Part shown: piece after piece, positions 26,281-34,889 of the stretch | Layout of the letters: each line of letters begins with the position of its first letter | Numbering within the stretch: the first letter of the stretch is position 1 | NCBI RefSeq assembly: GCF_039521565.1 | Contig: NZ_BAAACP010000001.1 | Coordinates: 186,001 to 250,000 of the forward strand | Length of the DNA stretch: 64,000 bases | Reading direction: 5' to 3' | DNA from: Paraclostridium tenue | Lineage (GTDB): Bacteria > Bacillota > Clostridia > Peptostreptococcales > Peptostreptococcaceae | Program-made: the position numbers and the translations under genes | Notes under the pieces: model-generated | Databases searched by the model: none | The model's input: only the letters and a program-made list of their open reading frames with translations | Told to the model about the DNA's origin: nothing

Positions 26281-27624
26281 ATGGAAAAGATAAGAGTAGT
26301 TCATTATGTAAACCAATTCTTTGCAGGAATTGGTGGAGAAGAAAAAGCTGATACAAAACCACATATAGCTGAAAAATTACCTCCAATAAGTGCACAATTA
26401 AACAAGTTATTAGGGGATGAAATCGAGATAGTTGGAACAGTAGTTTGTGGGGACAGCTACTTTGGAGAAAATATGGAGTCTGCTAGCCAAGAAGTTTTAG
26501 AAATGGTTAAAAGCTTCAATCCACAATTATTTATAGCTGGTCCAGCGTTCAATGCAGGTAGATACGGGGTTGCTGCAGGAACAATAACAAAGTTTGTAAA
26601 AGACGAGTTAAATATACCAGCTTTAACAGGAATGTATGTTGAAAACCCAGGAGCAGATATGTTCAAAAAAGAACTTTATATAATAGAGACTGCTGACTCT
26701 GCTGCTGGTATGAGAAAGGCTCTTCCAAAAATAGCAGCATTAGCTAAGAAGTTAGCTAAAGGTGAAGAAATAGGATCTCCAGCTGAAGAAGGTTATATAC
26801 AAAGAGGAATAAGAGTTAACTACTTCGCTAAAGAAAGAGGTTCTAAGAGAGCTGTAGATATGTTATTAAAGAAAATAAAAGGTGAAGAGTTTGTAACTGA
26901 ATATCCAATGCCTAACTTTGATAGAGTAGATCCAAACCCAGCTGTAAAAGATTTAGCTAATGCAAAGATAGCTTTAGTTACTTCTGGAGGTATAGTTCCT
27001 AAAGGAAACCCAGATAGAATAGAGTCATCTTCTGCTTCTAAGTACGGTGAGTACAGTATAGCAGGTGTTATGGACTTAACTGAAGACACTTATGAAACTG
27101 CTCATGGTGGATTCGACCCAGTTTATTGTAACCTAGATGCGGATAGAGTTTTACCAGTAGATGTTTTAAGAGACTTAGAAGCTGAAGGAGCTATAGGATC
27201 TTTACATGAGTTATTCTACTCAACTACAGGTAACGGAACTGCTGTTGCAAGTTCTAAGAAGTATGCTGCTGAGTTTGCTCAAAAATTAAAAGATGCAGGC
27301 GTAGATGCAGTAATATTAACTTCTACTTGAGGTACTTGTACTCGTTGCGGTGCAACGATGGTAAAAGAGATAGAAAGAGCAGGACTTCCTGTTGTTCATA
27401 TCTGTACAGTAGTACCTATATCTTTAACAGTTGGAGCTAACAGAATAGTTCCTGCTATAGCTATACCTCATCCTCTTGGAAATCCTAAGTTAGATCCAGC
27501 TGAGGAAAAAGCTTTAAGAAGAAAATTAGTTGAAAAAGCTTTAGTTGCTTTAACTACTGAAGTTGACGGTCAAACAGTATTTGAAGAAGATATAACTTTA
27601 AAAGATATATCTGCAAAAGCTTAA
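26281..27624 (+). CDS. grdB: Glycine reductase component B gamma subunit, selenoprotein (Sec350 at UGA)
   Basis: A 447-residue selenoprotein. The frame from 26281 reaches TGA at 27328–27330 (codon 350) and continues in frame to 27624, giving STUGTCTRCGATM (U-x2-C-x2-C). Sec at residue 350 agrees with characterised GrdB. A stable hairpin CGTTGC-GGT-GCAACG begins 12 bases after the TGA and fits a bacterial SECIS element. The selenocysteine attacks the glycine bound to the GrdE pyruvoyl group. If the TGA were taken as a stop, the gene would be split into two pieces (26281–27330 and 27358–27624). The RBS AAAGGGGTTGAG precedes the ATG. Confidence 0.96.
27343..27357 (+). promoter_or_regulatory. Probable SECIS hairpin of grdB
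   Basis: CGTTGC and GCAACG form a perfect 6-bp stem with loop GGT, 12 bases after the selenocysteine TGA. A guanine in the apical loop and the short spacing fit bacterial SECIS elements that bind SelB. Confidence 0.7.
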
Positions 27625-27656
27625 TTTAAACTTTTTATATAAGTAAATAAAAAATT

Positions 27657-27690
27657 AAATAGATGGGTATTTTTACCCATCTATTTTTTA
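27657..27690 (+). terminator. Hairpin terminator after grdB
   Basis: A 13-bp perfect stem (27657–27669 with 27674–27686; core ATGGGTA/TACCCAT) with a TTTT loop, then a T-rich run. It would separate grdXEAB from grdCD, at least partially. Confidence 0.8.
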
Positions 27691-27742
27691 GATATTATAA
27701 GTAAAATTAATAATGTAATGAATCTAATATTGTAGGTTTTAG

Positions 27743-27768
27743 CAACGAGGCTATTATTTAGTCCGTTG
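27743..27768 (+). promoter_or_regulatory. Bulged hairpin upstream of grdC
   Basis: CAACG-a-GGCTA pairs with TAGTC-CGTTG around TTATT: a 10-bp stem with one bulged A and one G·U. It is followed by A rather than T, so it is not a plus-strand terminator. It could be a processing or stability element of grdC mRNA. Confidence 0.4.
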
Positions 27769-27804
27769 AAAAAATAATACATATATACATTGGGGGTAAA
27801 TAAT

Positions 27805-29340
27805 ATGACATTTCCAGTTTTAAAAGGGGCAAGCTACATCTTAGTTCACACACCAGATATGATAGTTCAAAATGGTACTACTTGTGCTGTTGAAAGAGAA
27901 ACACATCCAGATTCAGAATTTTTAAAAGAAGTAAAAAACCATATAAGAGGATATGAAGAAGTTGTAAACTATATACCAAACCAAGTTTACATAGGAAACA
28001 ATAGACCAGAAGAATTAAGAGAAATAGCTCTTCCTTGGTGCGAACACAAAATGGAAGGTACTAGACAAGGAAAACTTGGGGAAATAATGCCTCAAGACGA
28101 ATTTTTATTAATGATGCAAATATGTGATGCTTTTGACTTAGTTAAATTAAAAGAAGATTTTGTTAATAATATAAAACCTAATTTCGAAAATAATTACCCA
28201 GAACTAGCTCCATTCTTTGGAAAGGTTAAGGGAGATAATATAGATGATGCAAAAGAATTAATAGCTGATCACCATGCTGAAGGATTATACCATGATGGTG
28301 AATTAGTTGGATATGTAAAAAGAGCTCATGATGTTGATGTTAACTTAAATGCTCATACAATGTTTGAAAACTTAGTTGTTAAATCTTCAGGAGTTGTTGC
28401 AGCTATACAATTAATTAGAAAGAATAATATAAACCCATTAGATATAGATTATGTTATAGAATGTTCAGAAGAGGCTTGTGGAGATATGAACCAAAGAGGT
28501 GGAGGTAACTTTGCTAAGTCTATAGCTGAAATGGCTGGGCTTCAAAATGCTTCTGGTTCTGATACAAGAGGATTCTGTGCTGGACCTACTCATGCTTTAA
28601 TAAATGCTGCTGCACTTGTTAAATCAGGAGTTTATAAAAATGTTATGGTAGTTGCAGGTGGAGCTAGTGCTAAACTTGGAATGAATGCTAAAGACCATGT
28701 TAAAAAAGGTCTTCCAGTTTTAGAAGACGTTGTTGGAGGATTCGCTATATTAGTTTCTGAAAACGATGGTATAAACCCAATAATAAGAACTGACTTAACA
28801 GGAAAACACAGTGTTGGAACAGGATCTTCTCCACAAGCTGTTATGACTGCTTTAATAACTACAGGTCTTGATAGAGCTAATTTAAAAATAACTGATGTTG
28901 ATGTTTACTCAGTTGAAATGCAAAATCCAGATATAACTAAGCCAGCTGGAGCAGGAGATGTTCCAGAAGCTAACTACAAAATGATAGGTGCTCTTGCTGT
29001 TAAGCGTGGAGACTTAGAGAAAAAAGAATTAAAGAACTTCGTAAGTGAAAGAGGAATACCAGGATGGGCTCCAACTCAAGGTCATATACCATCAGGAGTT
29101 CCATATATAGGATTCTGTATAGATGATTTAACTAATGGTGATAAAAATAGAGCTATGATAGTAGGTAAAGGAAGTTTATTCTTAGGTAGAATGACTAACT
29201 TATTCGATGGTGTTTCTTTCATAGTAGAAAGAAACCAAGGTGTAGAAGAAGAAGCTGCTGCTATTTCTAAAGAGGAAATAAAGAAAATAATAGCAGAATC
29301 AATGAGAAAATTAGCTCAAGATATGTTAATAGAAGAATAA
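27805..29340 (+). CDS. grdC: Glycine reductase component C, beta subunit
   Basis: A 511-residue protein with a ketoacyl-synthase-III-like fold (VECSEEACGDMNQRGGGN, GSDTRGFCAGPTHALINAA). With GrdD it accepts the carboxymethyl-selenoether from GrdA and releases acetyl phosphate, from which ATP is made. The start at 27805 follows TTGGGGGTAAATAAT; a TTG at 27790 overlaps the RBS. The C-terminal tail is rich in Glu and Lys helices. It is separated from grdD by a structured gap. Confidence 0.94.
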   Translation: MTFPVLKGASYILVHTPDMIVQNGTTCAVERETHPDSEFLKEVKNHIRGYEEVVNYIPNQVYIGNNRPEELREIALPWCEHKMEGTRQGKLGEIMPQDEFLLMMQICDAFDLVKLKEDFVNNIKPNFENNYPELAPFFGKVKGDNIDDAKELIADHHAEGLYHDGELVGYVKRAHDVDVNLNAHTMFENLVVKSSGVVAAIQLIRKNNINPLDIDYVIECSEEACGDMNQRGGGNFAKSIAEMAGLQNASGSDTRGFCAGPTHALINAAALVKSGVYKNVMVVAGGASAKLGMNAKDHVKKGLPVLEDVVGGFAILVSENDGINPIIRTDLTGKHSVGTGSSPQAVMTALITTGLDRANLKITDVDVYSVEMQNPDITKPAGAGDVPEANYKMIGALAVKRGDLEKKELKNFVSERGIPGWAPTQGHIPSGVPYIGFCIDDLTNGDKNRAMIVGKGSLFLGRMTNLFDGVSFIVERNQGVEEEAAAISKEEIKKIIAESMRKLAQDMLIEE

Positions 29341-29374
29341 TAAATTTGACTGAGTATAGATAAAAAGTAGAGCG

Positions 29375-29476
29375 TATCGCTTGCAAGGTGTGGGGTTGGT
29401 AATATAGACTTGAAATTTAAAGTACTGCAGGCTTTAAAAAAGTTAATATGACCAAAGCCAATCCTTACAAGCGATA
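29375..29476 (+). promoter_or_regulatory. Structured RNA element between grdC and grdD
   Basis: A closing stem TATCGCTTG/CAAGCGATA (29375–29383 with 29468–29476) is perfect over 9 bp and may continue through AAGG/CCTT after one C·A mismatch. Inside are TTGGT/ACCAA (29396–29400 with 29451–29455), ACTT/AAGT and TTTAAAG/CTTTAAA (29416–29422 with 29432–29438). The result is a rod of about 100 nt without a U-tract. It is not a riboswitch class I recognise. Confidence 0.55.
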
Positions 29477-29576
29477 AGGCCTTACGGTAAAAAATTATTT
29501 ATGCTATCAGTTAATAATACTTCTTCTTTATTAAATTAGATTTATTTAAAAAATTCACTTTGAGAGGGGAATTGTT

Positions 29577-30725
29577 ATGCCTAAGAAGATTATTGCTGAT
29601 ACTTTTCTTGATATAGCTAATGCTATTGAAAGCGGCGAATTCGGTAAAAAAGTAAGAGTTGGTTTGACTACTTTAGGTAGTGAACATGGAACTGAAAACT
29701 TAGTAAAAGGTGCTCATTTAGCTAAGTCAAATTTATTTGATATAGTGTTAATAGGGCCTAAGGTTGATACTGACTTAGATGTTGTTGAAGTTAATGATGA
29801 AAGTGAAATGCATTCTAAAATGGAAGAGTTATTAGACTCTGGTTACATTGATGCTTGTGTTACTATGCATTATAACTTCCCTATAGGAGTATCTACTGTT
29901 GGTAGAGTTTTAACTCCAGGTAGAGGTAAAGAAATGATTCTTGCTACTACTACTGGTACTAGTGCTACTCACAGAATAGAAGCTATGGTTAGAAATGCAG
30001 TTTATGGAATATCTACTGCTAAATCTATAGGAATAAAAAATCCTACTGTAGGTATATTAAATGTTGACGGTGCTAGACAAGTTGAAAAGGCACTAAAAGA
30101 TTTACAAGCTAATGGATACGATATAAGTTTTGCTGAATCAGTTAGAGCTGACGGTGGTTGTGTAATGAGAGGTAATGATTTATTATGTGGGGCTCCGGAT
30201 GTTATGGTTACTGATACTTTAAGCGGAAATATATTTATGAAAGTATTCTCTTCATTTACTACTGGTGGAGACTATGAAGCTAATGGATTTGGATATGGTC
30301 CTGGTGTAGGTGAAGATTACGATAGAAAGATATTAATATTATCAAGAGCATCTGGTTCTCCAGTTGTTGCTAATGCACTTAGATATGCTTATGATGTTGT
30401 TAAAGGTGACGTTACTAAAGTATCTAAGGAAGAATTTAAATCAGTTAAAAATGCAAAATACGATGATATAATAGCTGCGTTAACTAAGAAAGAAGTTAAA
30501 AAAGATGATGAGGAAGAAGTAAAAATACCAGAAAAAGAGGTAGTTACTCATCAAATATCTGGTATAGATATAATGGACTTAGAAGACGCTGTTAAAGTTT
30601 TATGGAAAAACGGTATATATGCAGAAAGTGGTATGGGATGTACGGGTCCTATAGTACTTGTTGCTGACGGAAAAGGTGAAGCGTGTGTTAAGATGCTTTT
30701 AGATGCAGGTTATACTGCAAAATAA
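29577..30725 (+). CDS. grdD: Glycine reductase component C, alpha subunit
   Basis: A 382-residue protein of the PlsX-like/phosphate-acyl family type seen in GrdD (GLTTLGSEHGTENLVKGA near the start). The C-terminus GMGCTGPIVLVADG contains the Cys that in characterised GrdD takes up the acetyl group before phosphorolysis to acetyl phosphate. The RBS GAGAGGGGAATT precedes the ATG. It is the last gene of the grd unit and is followed by a long terminator hairpin. Confidence 0.94.
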   Translation: MPKKIIADTFLDIANAIESGEFGKKVRVGLTTLGSEHGTENLVKGAHLAKSNLFDIVLIGPKVDTDLDVVEVNDESEMHSKMEELLDSGYIDACVTMHYNFPIGVSTVGRVLTPGRGKEMILATTTGTSATHRIEAMVRNAVYGISTAKSIGIKNPTVGILNVDGARQVEKALKDLQANGYDISFAESVRADGGCVMRGNDLLCGAPDVMVTDTLSGNIFMKVFSSFTTGGDYEANGFGYGPGVGEDYDRKILILSRASGSPVVANALRYAYDVVKGDVTKVSKEEFKSVKNAKYDDIIAALTKKEVKKDDEEEVKIPEKEVVTHQISGIDIMDLEDAVKVLWKNGIYAESGMGCTGPIVLVADGKGEACVKMLLDAGYTAK

Positions 30726-30755
30726 GTAGAAATGAATCCTTGCCATGGAAAAAAT

Positions 30756-30855
30756 AAAAGACTGGGTTGATGATGCTTTTGGTAATGGTAATATGTATAT
30801 TTTAATTAATACGTATTATCATCACTTTCGGCTATCAATAACTCAGTCTTTTTTT
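30756..30855 (+). terminator. Long nested terminator hairpin after grdD
   Basis: The outer stem GACTGGGTT/AACTCAGTC (30760–30768 with 30840–30848) is followed by seven T. Inside, TGATGATG/CATCA and AATATGTAT/ATACGTATT pair in order, giving a rod of about 90 nt instead of a simple terminator. Confidence 0.7.
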
Positions 30856-30883
30856 AGGGATAATATTAAACTAAAATAAGTAT

Positions 30884-30917
30884 CTAGCTATATTTATATG
30901 TGTTAAAATATAGTTAG
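30884..30917 (+). promoter_or_regulatory. Dyad in the promoter region of the LCP gene
   Basis: TAGCTATATTT and AAATATAGTTA are inverted repeats (one G·U) 10 bases apart, about 30 bases upstream of the LCP start codon. It could be an operator overlapping the promoter. No regulator can be named. Confidence 0.3.
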
Positions 30918-30943
30918 TAAAAAATAAAAAATGGAGGGAATAT

Positions 30944-31858
30944 ATGAGTGCTTTAAAAAAGGTAGTTATTGGGTTAATAGTTTTTATAGTAGTAGTACCG
31001 CTTGTAGTTTTTGGATATTTCTATTTTAAACTTAACTCAATGTATGATAAAGATACTGCCAAAGACATAAAACAAAAAATCCAAAAAGTAGAAGAAAAGA
31101 ATGGAATAACTAATATTTTATTAGCTGGAGTAGATGGTAACAACCTTGAAAAAGGAAATAGATCAGATTCTATGATGATACTTACTATAGATGATAAAAA
31201 TAATGATATAAGAATTACATCATTAGCTAGAGATACATATGTAGATATTCCAGGTTATGGAGAGCAAAAATTAACTCATGCTTATGCTTATGGAGGACCT
31301 GCACTTTTACTTCAAACTATAGATAAAAATTTCAAAATAAAAATTGATAAATATGCAGCTGTTAGTTTTGATTCTTTTGAAAAAATAATAGATACTATAG
31401 GTGGTGTAGAAATAGATGTGCTACCGAAAGAAGTAAGCCACATACCAGGAATTGATGGACCAGGTAAACAAAATTTAAACGGAGCAGAAGCTCTAGCTTA
31501 TAGCAGAATAAGATATGCAGATGATGCTTATCATAGAGATAATAGACAAAGAACTGTACTTCAAGCAGCTTATAATAAATTAGCAAAAACATCTAGTGGA
31601 GATTTAATTGAATTAGGAAACAATATAATTGGTTACACTAAAACAAATATGCCTCCAATGGAAATATTTAAGCTAGCAACTAAGGTATTAAAAATGAATA
31701 GTACTAATTTTGCTCAACTTGAATTCCCACTTGATGGCCATAGAGATGGAAAAACTATTAGTAAAGAAAAAGGTTGGGTGATTATTTGGGATAAAGAATA
31801 TAATAACGAACAATTACATAAATTTATCTATGATTATAAGAGTTTTGAAAATAAATAG
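30944..31858 (+). CDS. LCP (LytR-CpsA-Psr) family glycopolymer ligase
   Basis: A 304-residue protein with an N-terminal membrane anchor (residues 5–28) and an extracellular LCP domain. NILLAGVDG, RSDSMMILTID, ITSLARDTYVDIPG and AYSRIRYADDAYHRDNRQR contain the conserved Asp and Arg residues that bind the polyprenyl-pyrophosphate and Mg2+. The family transfers glycopolymers from undecaprenyl carriers to peptidoglycan. It stands just before polysaccharide locus 1, so it probably attaches that polymer or that of locus 2. A related gene lies at 61707. The RBS TGGAGGGAAT precedes the ATG. Confidence 0.93.
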   Translation: MSALKKVVIGLIVFIVVVPLVVFGYFYFKLNSMYDKDTAKDIKQKIQKVEEKNGITNILLAGVDGNNLEKGNRSDSMMILTIDDKNNDIRITSLARDTYVDIPGYGEQKLTHAYAYGGPALLLQTIDKNFKIKIDKYAAVSFDSFEKIIDTIGGVEIDVLPKEVSHIPGIDGPGKQNLNGAEALAYSRIRYADDAYHRDNRQRTVLQAAYNKLAKTSSGDLIELGNNIIGYTKTNMPPMEIFKLATKVLKMNSTNFAQLEFPLDGHRDGKTISKEKGWVIIWDKEYNNEQLHKFIYDYKSFENK

Positions 31859-31865
31859 AAAATTC

Positions 31866-31894
31866 AAAAATTACCCATTTTGGGTAATTTTTTG
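31866..31894 (+). terminator. Intrinsic terminator of the LCP gene
   Basis: AAAATTACCC and GGGTAATTTT flank ATTTT and are followed by T residues. Confidence 0.85.
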
Positions 31895-32212
31895 TTTATA
31901 AAAATATAAAAATATCATTAACAGTATACAAAGACAGATTGATGATATATAGAGTATTATAGGATTTAGTTTAGTTAGAAGATTTGGAGATAATAAAAAA
32001 CTATATAATTATTATAAAAATAATAATTATACGCAAAAATAGTAAAGAATACAAAGAAAATGTCGATAATGGAAATTGATATCTAAAAATATAATTATAC
32101 AACACTACAAAATATTTTCTATGAGAATATCGTGGAGATTATAAGGAAAATTATGTGAATCTATAGTGAGAAGATAATAATTTACCTAAAAATAAAAAAT
32201 GTAAAGAAAAAA
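31895..32212. other. Intergenic leader of polysaccharide locus 1
   Basis: About 320 AT-rich bases without an open frame. It must contain the promoter of the locus. Bases 31909–31928 repeat, with one mismatch, at 39143–39162. I saw no riboswitch or clear hairpin. Confidence 0.4.
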
Positions 32213-32224
32213 ATGGAGGATAAA

Positions 32225-32917
32225 ATGGAAGAAAGTATTGATTTAAGAGAGTATTTTCAAATTATCAAAAAAAGGTCTTGGATAATTGTAGTAATAACTA
32301 TAGTGGCAATGATATTAAGTGGAGCAATAAGTTTTTTTATATTAAGTCCAGTATATGAATCAAATACAACATTAATAGTTAATACAGAGCAAAATAAAAA
32401 GGCAGAATTTATAACAGGAGATCAACTTACAGTTACTCAAAAATTAACACTAACTTATGGAGAAATAATAAAATCTAGAGCAGTATTAGACTCTGTTATA
32501 GATAAGTTAGATTTAAATTTAGATTATGAAAATCTAAGCAAAATGATATCTGTATCTCCAGTTAAGGACACACAAATTATATCAATAACAGTTCAAGATA
32601 AAGATGCTGAACAAGCAATGGATATAGCTAATGCTATACCAAGGGTATTCACAAAAGAAGTAAAAAGAATAACTAAAGCAAATAGTGTTGAAGTGATAGA
32701 TAAGGCTGTTGAACCAGAAAAACCAATAAAGCCTAGAAAAGCTTTAAACATAGTGATAGCAGCATTTTTAGGATTTATAATAGGGTTATTTGCAGCATTC
32801 ATACTTGATTATATGGATAACAAAGTAAAAACTCCACAAGATATAGAAAAATATACAGGATTGCCAATACTTGGAGTTATACCTAATGAAAAGATGGAAA
32901 AGAAAGGTGGTAGATAA
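32225..32917 (+). CDS. Wzz/YveK-type chain-length and kinase-activator protein (locus 1)
   Basis: A 230-residue membrane adaptor. It has a cytoplasmic N-terminus (IDLREYFQIIKKR), TM1 (residues about 22–45), an extracellular region, TM2 (about 175–198) and a cytoplasmic tail (NKVKTPQDIEKYTGLPILGVIP) that activates the partner BY-kinase. Together they control polysaccharide chain length and export. I start at 32225 because the upstream ATG at 32213 overlaps the RBS GGAGGA. The kinase follows after 2 bases. A paralogue opens locus 2 at 41714. Confidence 0.9.
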   Translation: MEESIDLREYFQIIKKRSWIIVVITIVAMILSGAISFFILSPVYESNTTLIVNTEQNKKAEFITGDQLTVTQKLTLTYGEIIKSRAVLDSVIDKLDLNLDYENLSKMISVSPVKDTQIISITVQDKDAEQAMDIANAIPRVFTKEVKRITKANSVEVIDKAVEPEKPIKPRKALNIVIAAFLGFIIGLFAAFILDYMDNKVKTPQDIEKYTGLPILGVIPNEKMEKKGGR

Positions 32918-32919
32918 TT

Positions 32920-33639
32920 ATGTTAAGCAGACTAATAACAAAGAGAAATCCGAAATCACCTATCTCAGAAGCATATAGAACTGTAAGAACTAATATAGAG
33001 TTTTCAAATTTAGATAAAGAAATAAAGACAATTGTTGTAACAAGTTCTCAGCAAAACGAAGGTAAAAGTACAGTAATAGCAAACTTAGCTGTTAGTTTTG
33101 CAGGAATGGAAGATAAAAAGGTGTTAGTGGTAGAAGGAGACTTAAGAAATCCTACAGTACACAGAATGTTTAACGTAAGTAACTCTCATGGTATTGCAGA
33201 AATATTAACAGGTCAAAAAAGTTTTGATGAATGTGTAAATCAAACAGAAGTCTCAGGACTTAGTGTTATTACATGTGGTAAAATACCTCCAAATCCATCA
33301 GAGATGTTAGCTTCAAGAAAAATGAAATCATTTATAGAATCACTAAGAGATTACTATGATTATATATTTATAGATGCACCGCCAATAGGAATTATAACAG
33401 ATGCAGGAATAATATCTACTTATGCAGATGGGACTATGTTAGTAGTTGCGTCAAATGAAGTAGACATTGAAATGTTAAAAATAGCAAAAGAAAGATTAGA
33501 CAAAGTAAATGCAAATATATTAGGTGTTGTACTTAATAAATTTGAAGATTCCAATGGTTCACATGGATACTACAATTACTATTATGAAGGTGAATCATCT
33601 CAATGTAGATCGAAAAAAAAATCAAAAAGAAATAAATAA
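32920..33639 (+). CDS. Bacterial tyrosine kinase (CpsD/CapB family), locus 1
   Basis: A 239-residue P-loop tyrosine kinase. Walker A is QQNEGKST (Lys49), Walker A' is VVEGDLRNP (residues 70–78) and Walker B is IFIDAPP. The C-terminal Tyr cluster GYYNYYYEG is the autophosphorylation tail. Odd feature: the first acidic residue of Walker A', normally Asp (as in the locus 2 paralogue IIDADLRNP), is Glu72 here. The matching phosphatase (CpsB/YwqE) is not encoded nearby. It is coupled to the Wzz-like gene. Confidence 0.9.
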   Translation: MLSRLITKRNPKSPISEAYRTVRTNIEFSNLDKEIKTIVVTSSQQNEGKSTVIANLAVSFAGMEDKKVLVVEGDLRNPTVHRMFNVSNSHGIAEILTGQKSFDECVNQTEVSGLSVITCGKIPPNPSEMLASRKMKSFIESLRDYYDYIFIDAPPIGIITDAGIISTYADGTMLVVASNEVDIEMLKIAKERLDKVNANILGVVLNKFEDSNGSHGYYNYYYEGESSQCRSKKKSKRNK

Positions 33640-33661
33640 CAAGACAAAATAAATAAACGTA

Positions 33662-33692
33662 TATGTGCTAAGTATATTCACTTAGCACACAT
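33662..33692 (+). promoter_or_regulatory. Hairpin between BY-kinase and sugar transferase
   Basis: TGTGCTAAGT and ACTTAGCACA pair perfectly around ATATTC. There is no U-tract, so it may pause or protect the transcript rather than terminate it. Confidence 0.5.
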
Positions 33693-33720
33693 TATAAAAC
33701 AGGTCAAAGGAGGTAATTTT

Positions 33721-34407
33721 ATGCAAGATAGTAGCACTGATCTTAATTTTTGCGAGACTCTCGTTAGAGAAGAATTGATGGGACTAAGCAATAATGTGAG
33801 AAAAAGTTATTTAGTTGTCAAAAGAATTATAGACATTATAGGATCATCAATAGGAATAATACTTTTACTACCTGTATTTATAATAGTATCAATACTTATA
33901 AAATTAGAAGATCCAAAAGGTAAAATATTCTTTGGACAAGAAAGATGTGGTCAATATAGTAAAACATTTAAAATGCTAAAATTCAGATCTATGGTATACA
34001 ATGCAGAAGAACTATTAAATGAACTTCAGCACTTAAACGAACAAACTGGACCGGTTTTTAAAATTAAAGATGATCCAAGGATAACAAAAATTGGGAAATT
34101 CATACGTAAAACAAGTATAGATGAGTTGCCACAATTATTTAATATACTTAAAGGAGAAATGAGTTTAGTTGGACCTAGACCACCTATTCCAAGAGAAGTA
34201 GCACAGTATAATGATTATCAATTACGAAGATTAGCTGTTAAACCTGGACTAACTTGTTATTGGCAAGTAGGAGGAAGAAATAGTATAGACTTTGATGAAT
34301 GGGTAGAACTAGATTTAAAATATATACAAGAAAGAAGTACTTGGGTTGATATAAAGTTAATACTCAAGACATTTTTTGTATTATTTGGAGATGATAATGC
34401 ATCATAA
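33721..34407 (+). CDS. Undecaprenyl-phosphate sugar-1-phosphate transferase (locus 1)
   Basis: A 228-residue bacterial sugar transferase that starts the repeat unit on the lipid carrier. One membrane-inserting helix follows a short N-domain (IIDIIGSSIGIILLLPVFIIV). The catalytic motifs KTFKMLKFRSM, RKTSIDELPQLFNILKGEM and LVGPRPP are present. The RBS AAAGGAGGT precedes the ATG. The short form lacks the four-TM N-domain of WbaP. The first sugar is probably glucose or galactose, as the next genes resemble PssDE/Cps14FG; this is inference. Confidence 0.9.
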   Translation: MQDSSTDLNFCETLVREELMGLSNNVRKSYLVVKRIIDIIGSSIGIILLLPVFIIVSILIKLEDPKGKIFFGQERCGQYSKTFKMLKFRSMVYNAEELLNELQHLNEQTGPVFKIKDDPRITKIGKFIRKTSIDELPQLFNILKGEMSLVGPRPPIPREVAQYNDYQLRRLAVKPGLTCYWQVGGRNSIDFDEWVELDLKYIQERSTWVDIKLILKTFFVLFGDDNAS

Positions 34408-34430
34408 AAAATAAGAATTAAGGTGATTAT

Positions 34431-34889
34431 ATGAAAAAAGTATGCTTTATAGCATCAAGTGGAGGTCATTTTGAACAAATAATGATGCTAAAACCACTAA
34501 TGCAAAAACATGATAGCTTTGTTGTGACAGAGAAAACTAATTACTCAGTATCAAACGAAGATATACCATTTTATTATTTAAAACAAGTCAATAGACACGA
34601 AATAAAATTTATATATTATATGATTATAAACAGTATAAAGACACTAAAGATATTTTTAAAAGAAAAACCAGATATAGTTATATCTACAGGAGCTTTAGCT
34701 ACAATACCTATGTGCTTACTTGCAAAAATTTTTAAAAAGAAACTTATATTTATAGAATCTTTTGCAAAGATAACATCTCCAACACTTACTGGGAAACTAA
34801 TATATAAATTTGCAGATCAATTTTATATTCAATGGGAAGAATTGAGAAAAATATACCCAGAAGCAATATATAAGGGGGGAATATATTGA
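34431..34889 (+). CDS. PssD/Cps14F (ALG14-like) glycosyltransferase subunit
   Basis: A 152-residue protein with the N-terminal signature CFIASSGGHFEQIMML and a membrane-associated segment. It anchors and activates the catalytic subunit encoded next, as Alg14 does for Alg13. The family pair adds the second sugar to the lipid-linked unit. The stop codon overlaps the start of the next gene (TTGA), which indicates translational coupling. Confidence 0.87.
   Translation: MKKVCFIASSGGHFEQIMMLKPLMQKHDSFVVTEKTNYSVSNEDIPFYYLKQVNRHEIKFIYYMIINSIKTLKIFLKEKPDIVISTGALATIPMCLLAKIFKKKLIFIESFAKITSPTLTGKLIYKFADQFYIQWEELRKIYPEAIYKGGIY

Noticed and set aside
27358..27624. Separate 88-residue gene after grdB
   Set aside because: It continues the grdB frame past the TGA at 27328 and contains the conserved GrdB C-terminus.
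32061..32067. Spo0A box upstream of polysaccharide locus 1
   Set aside because: TGTCGAT lacks the final match and stands alone, unlike the three exact boxes upstream of locus 2.
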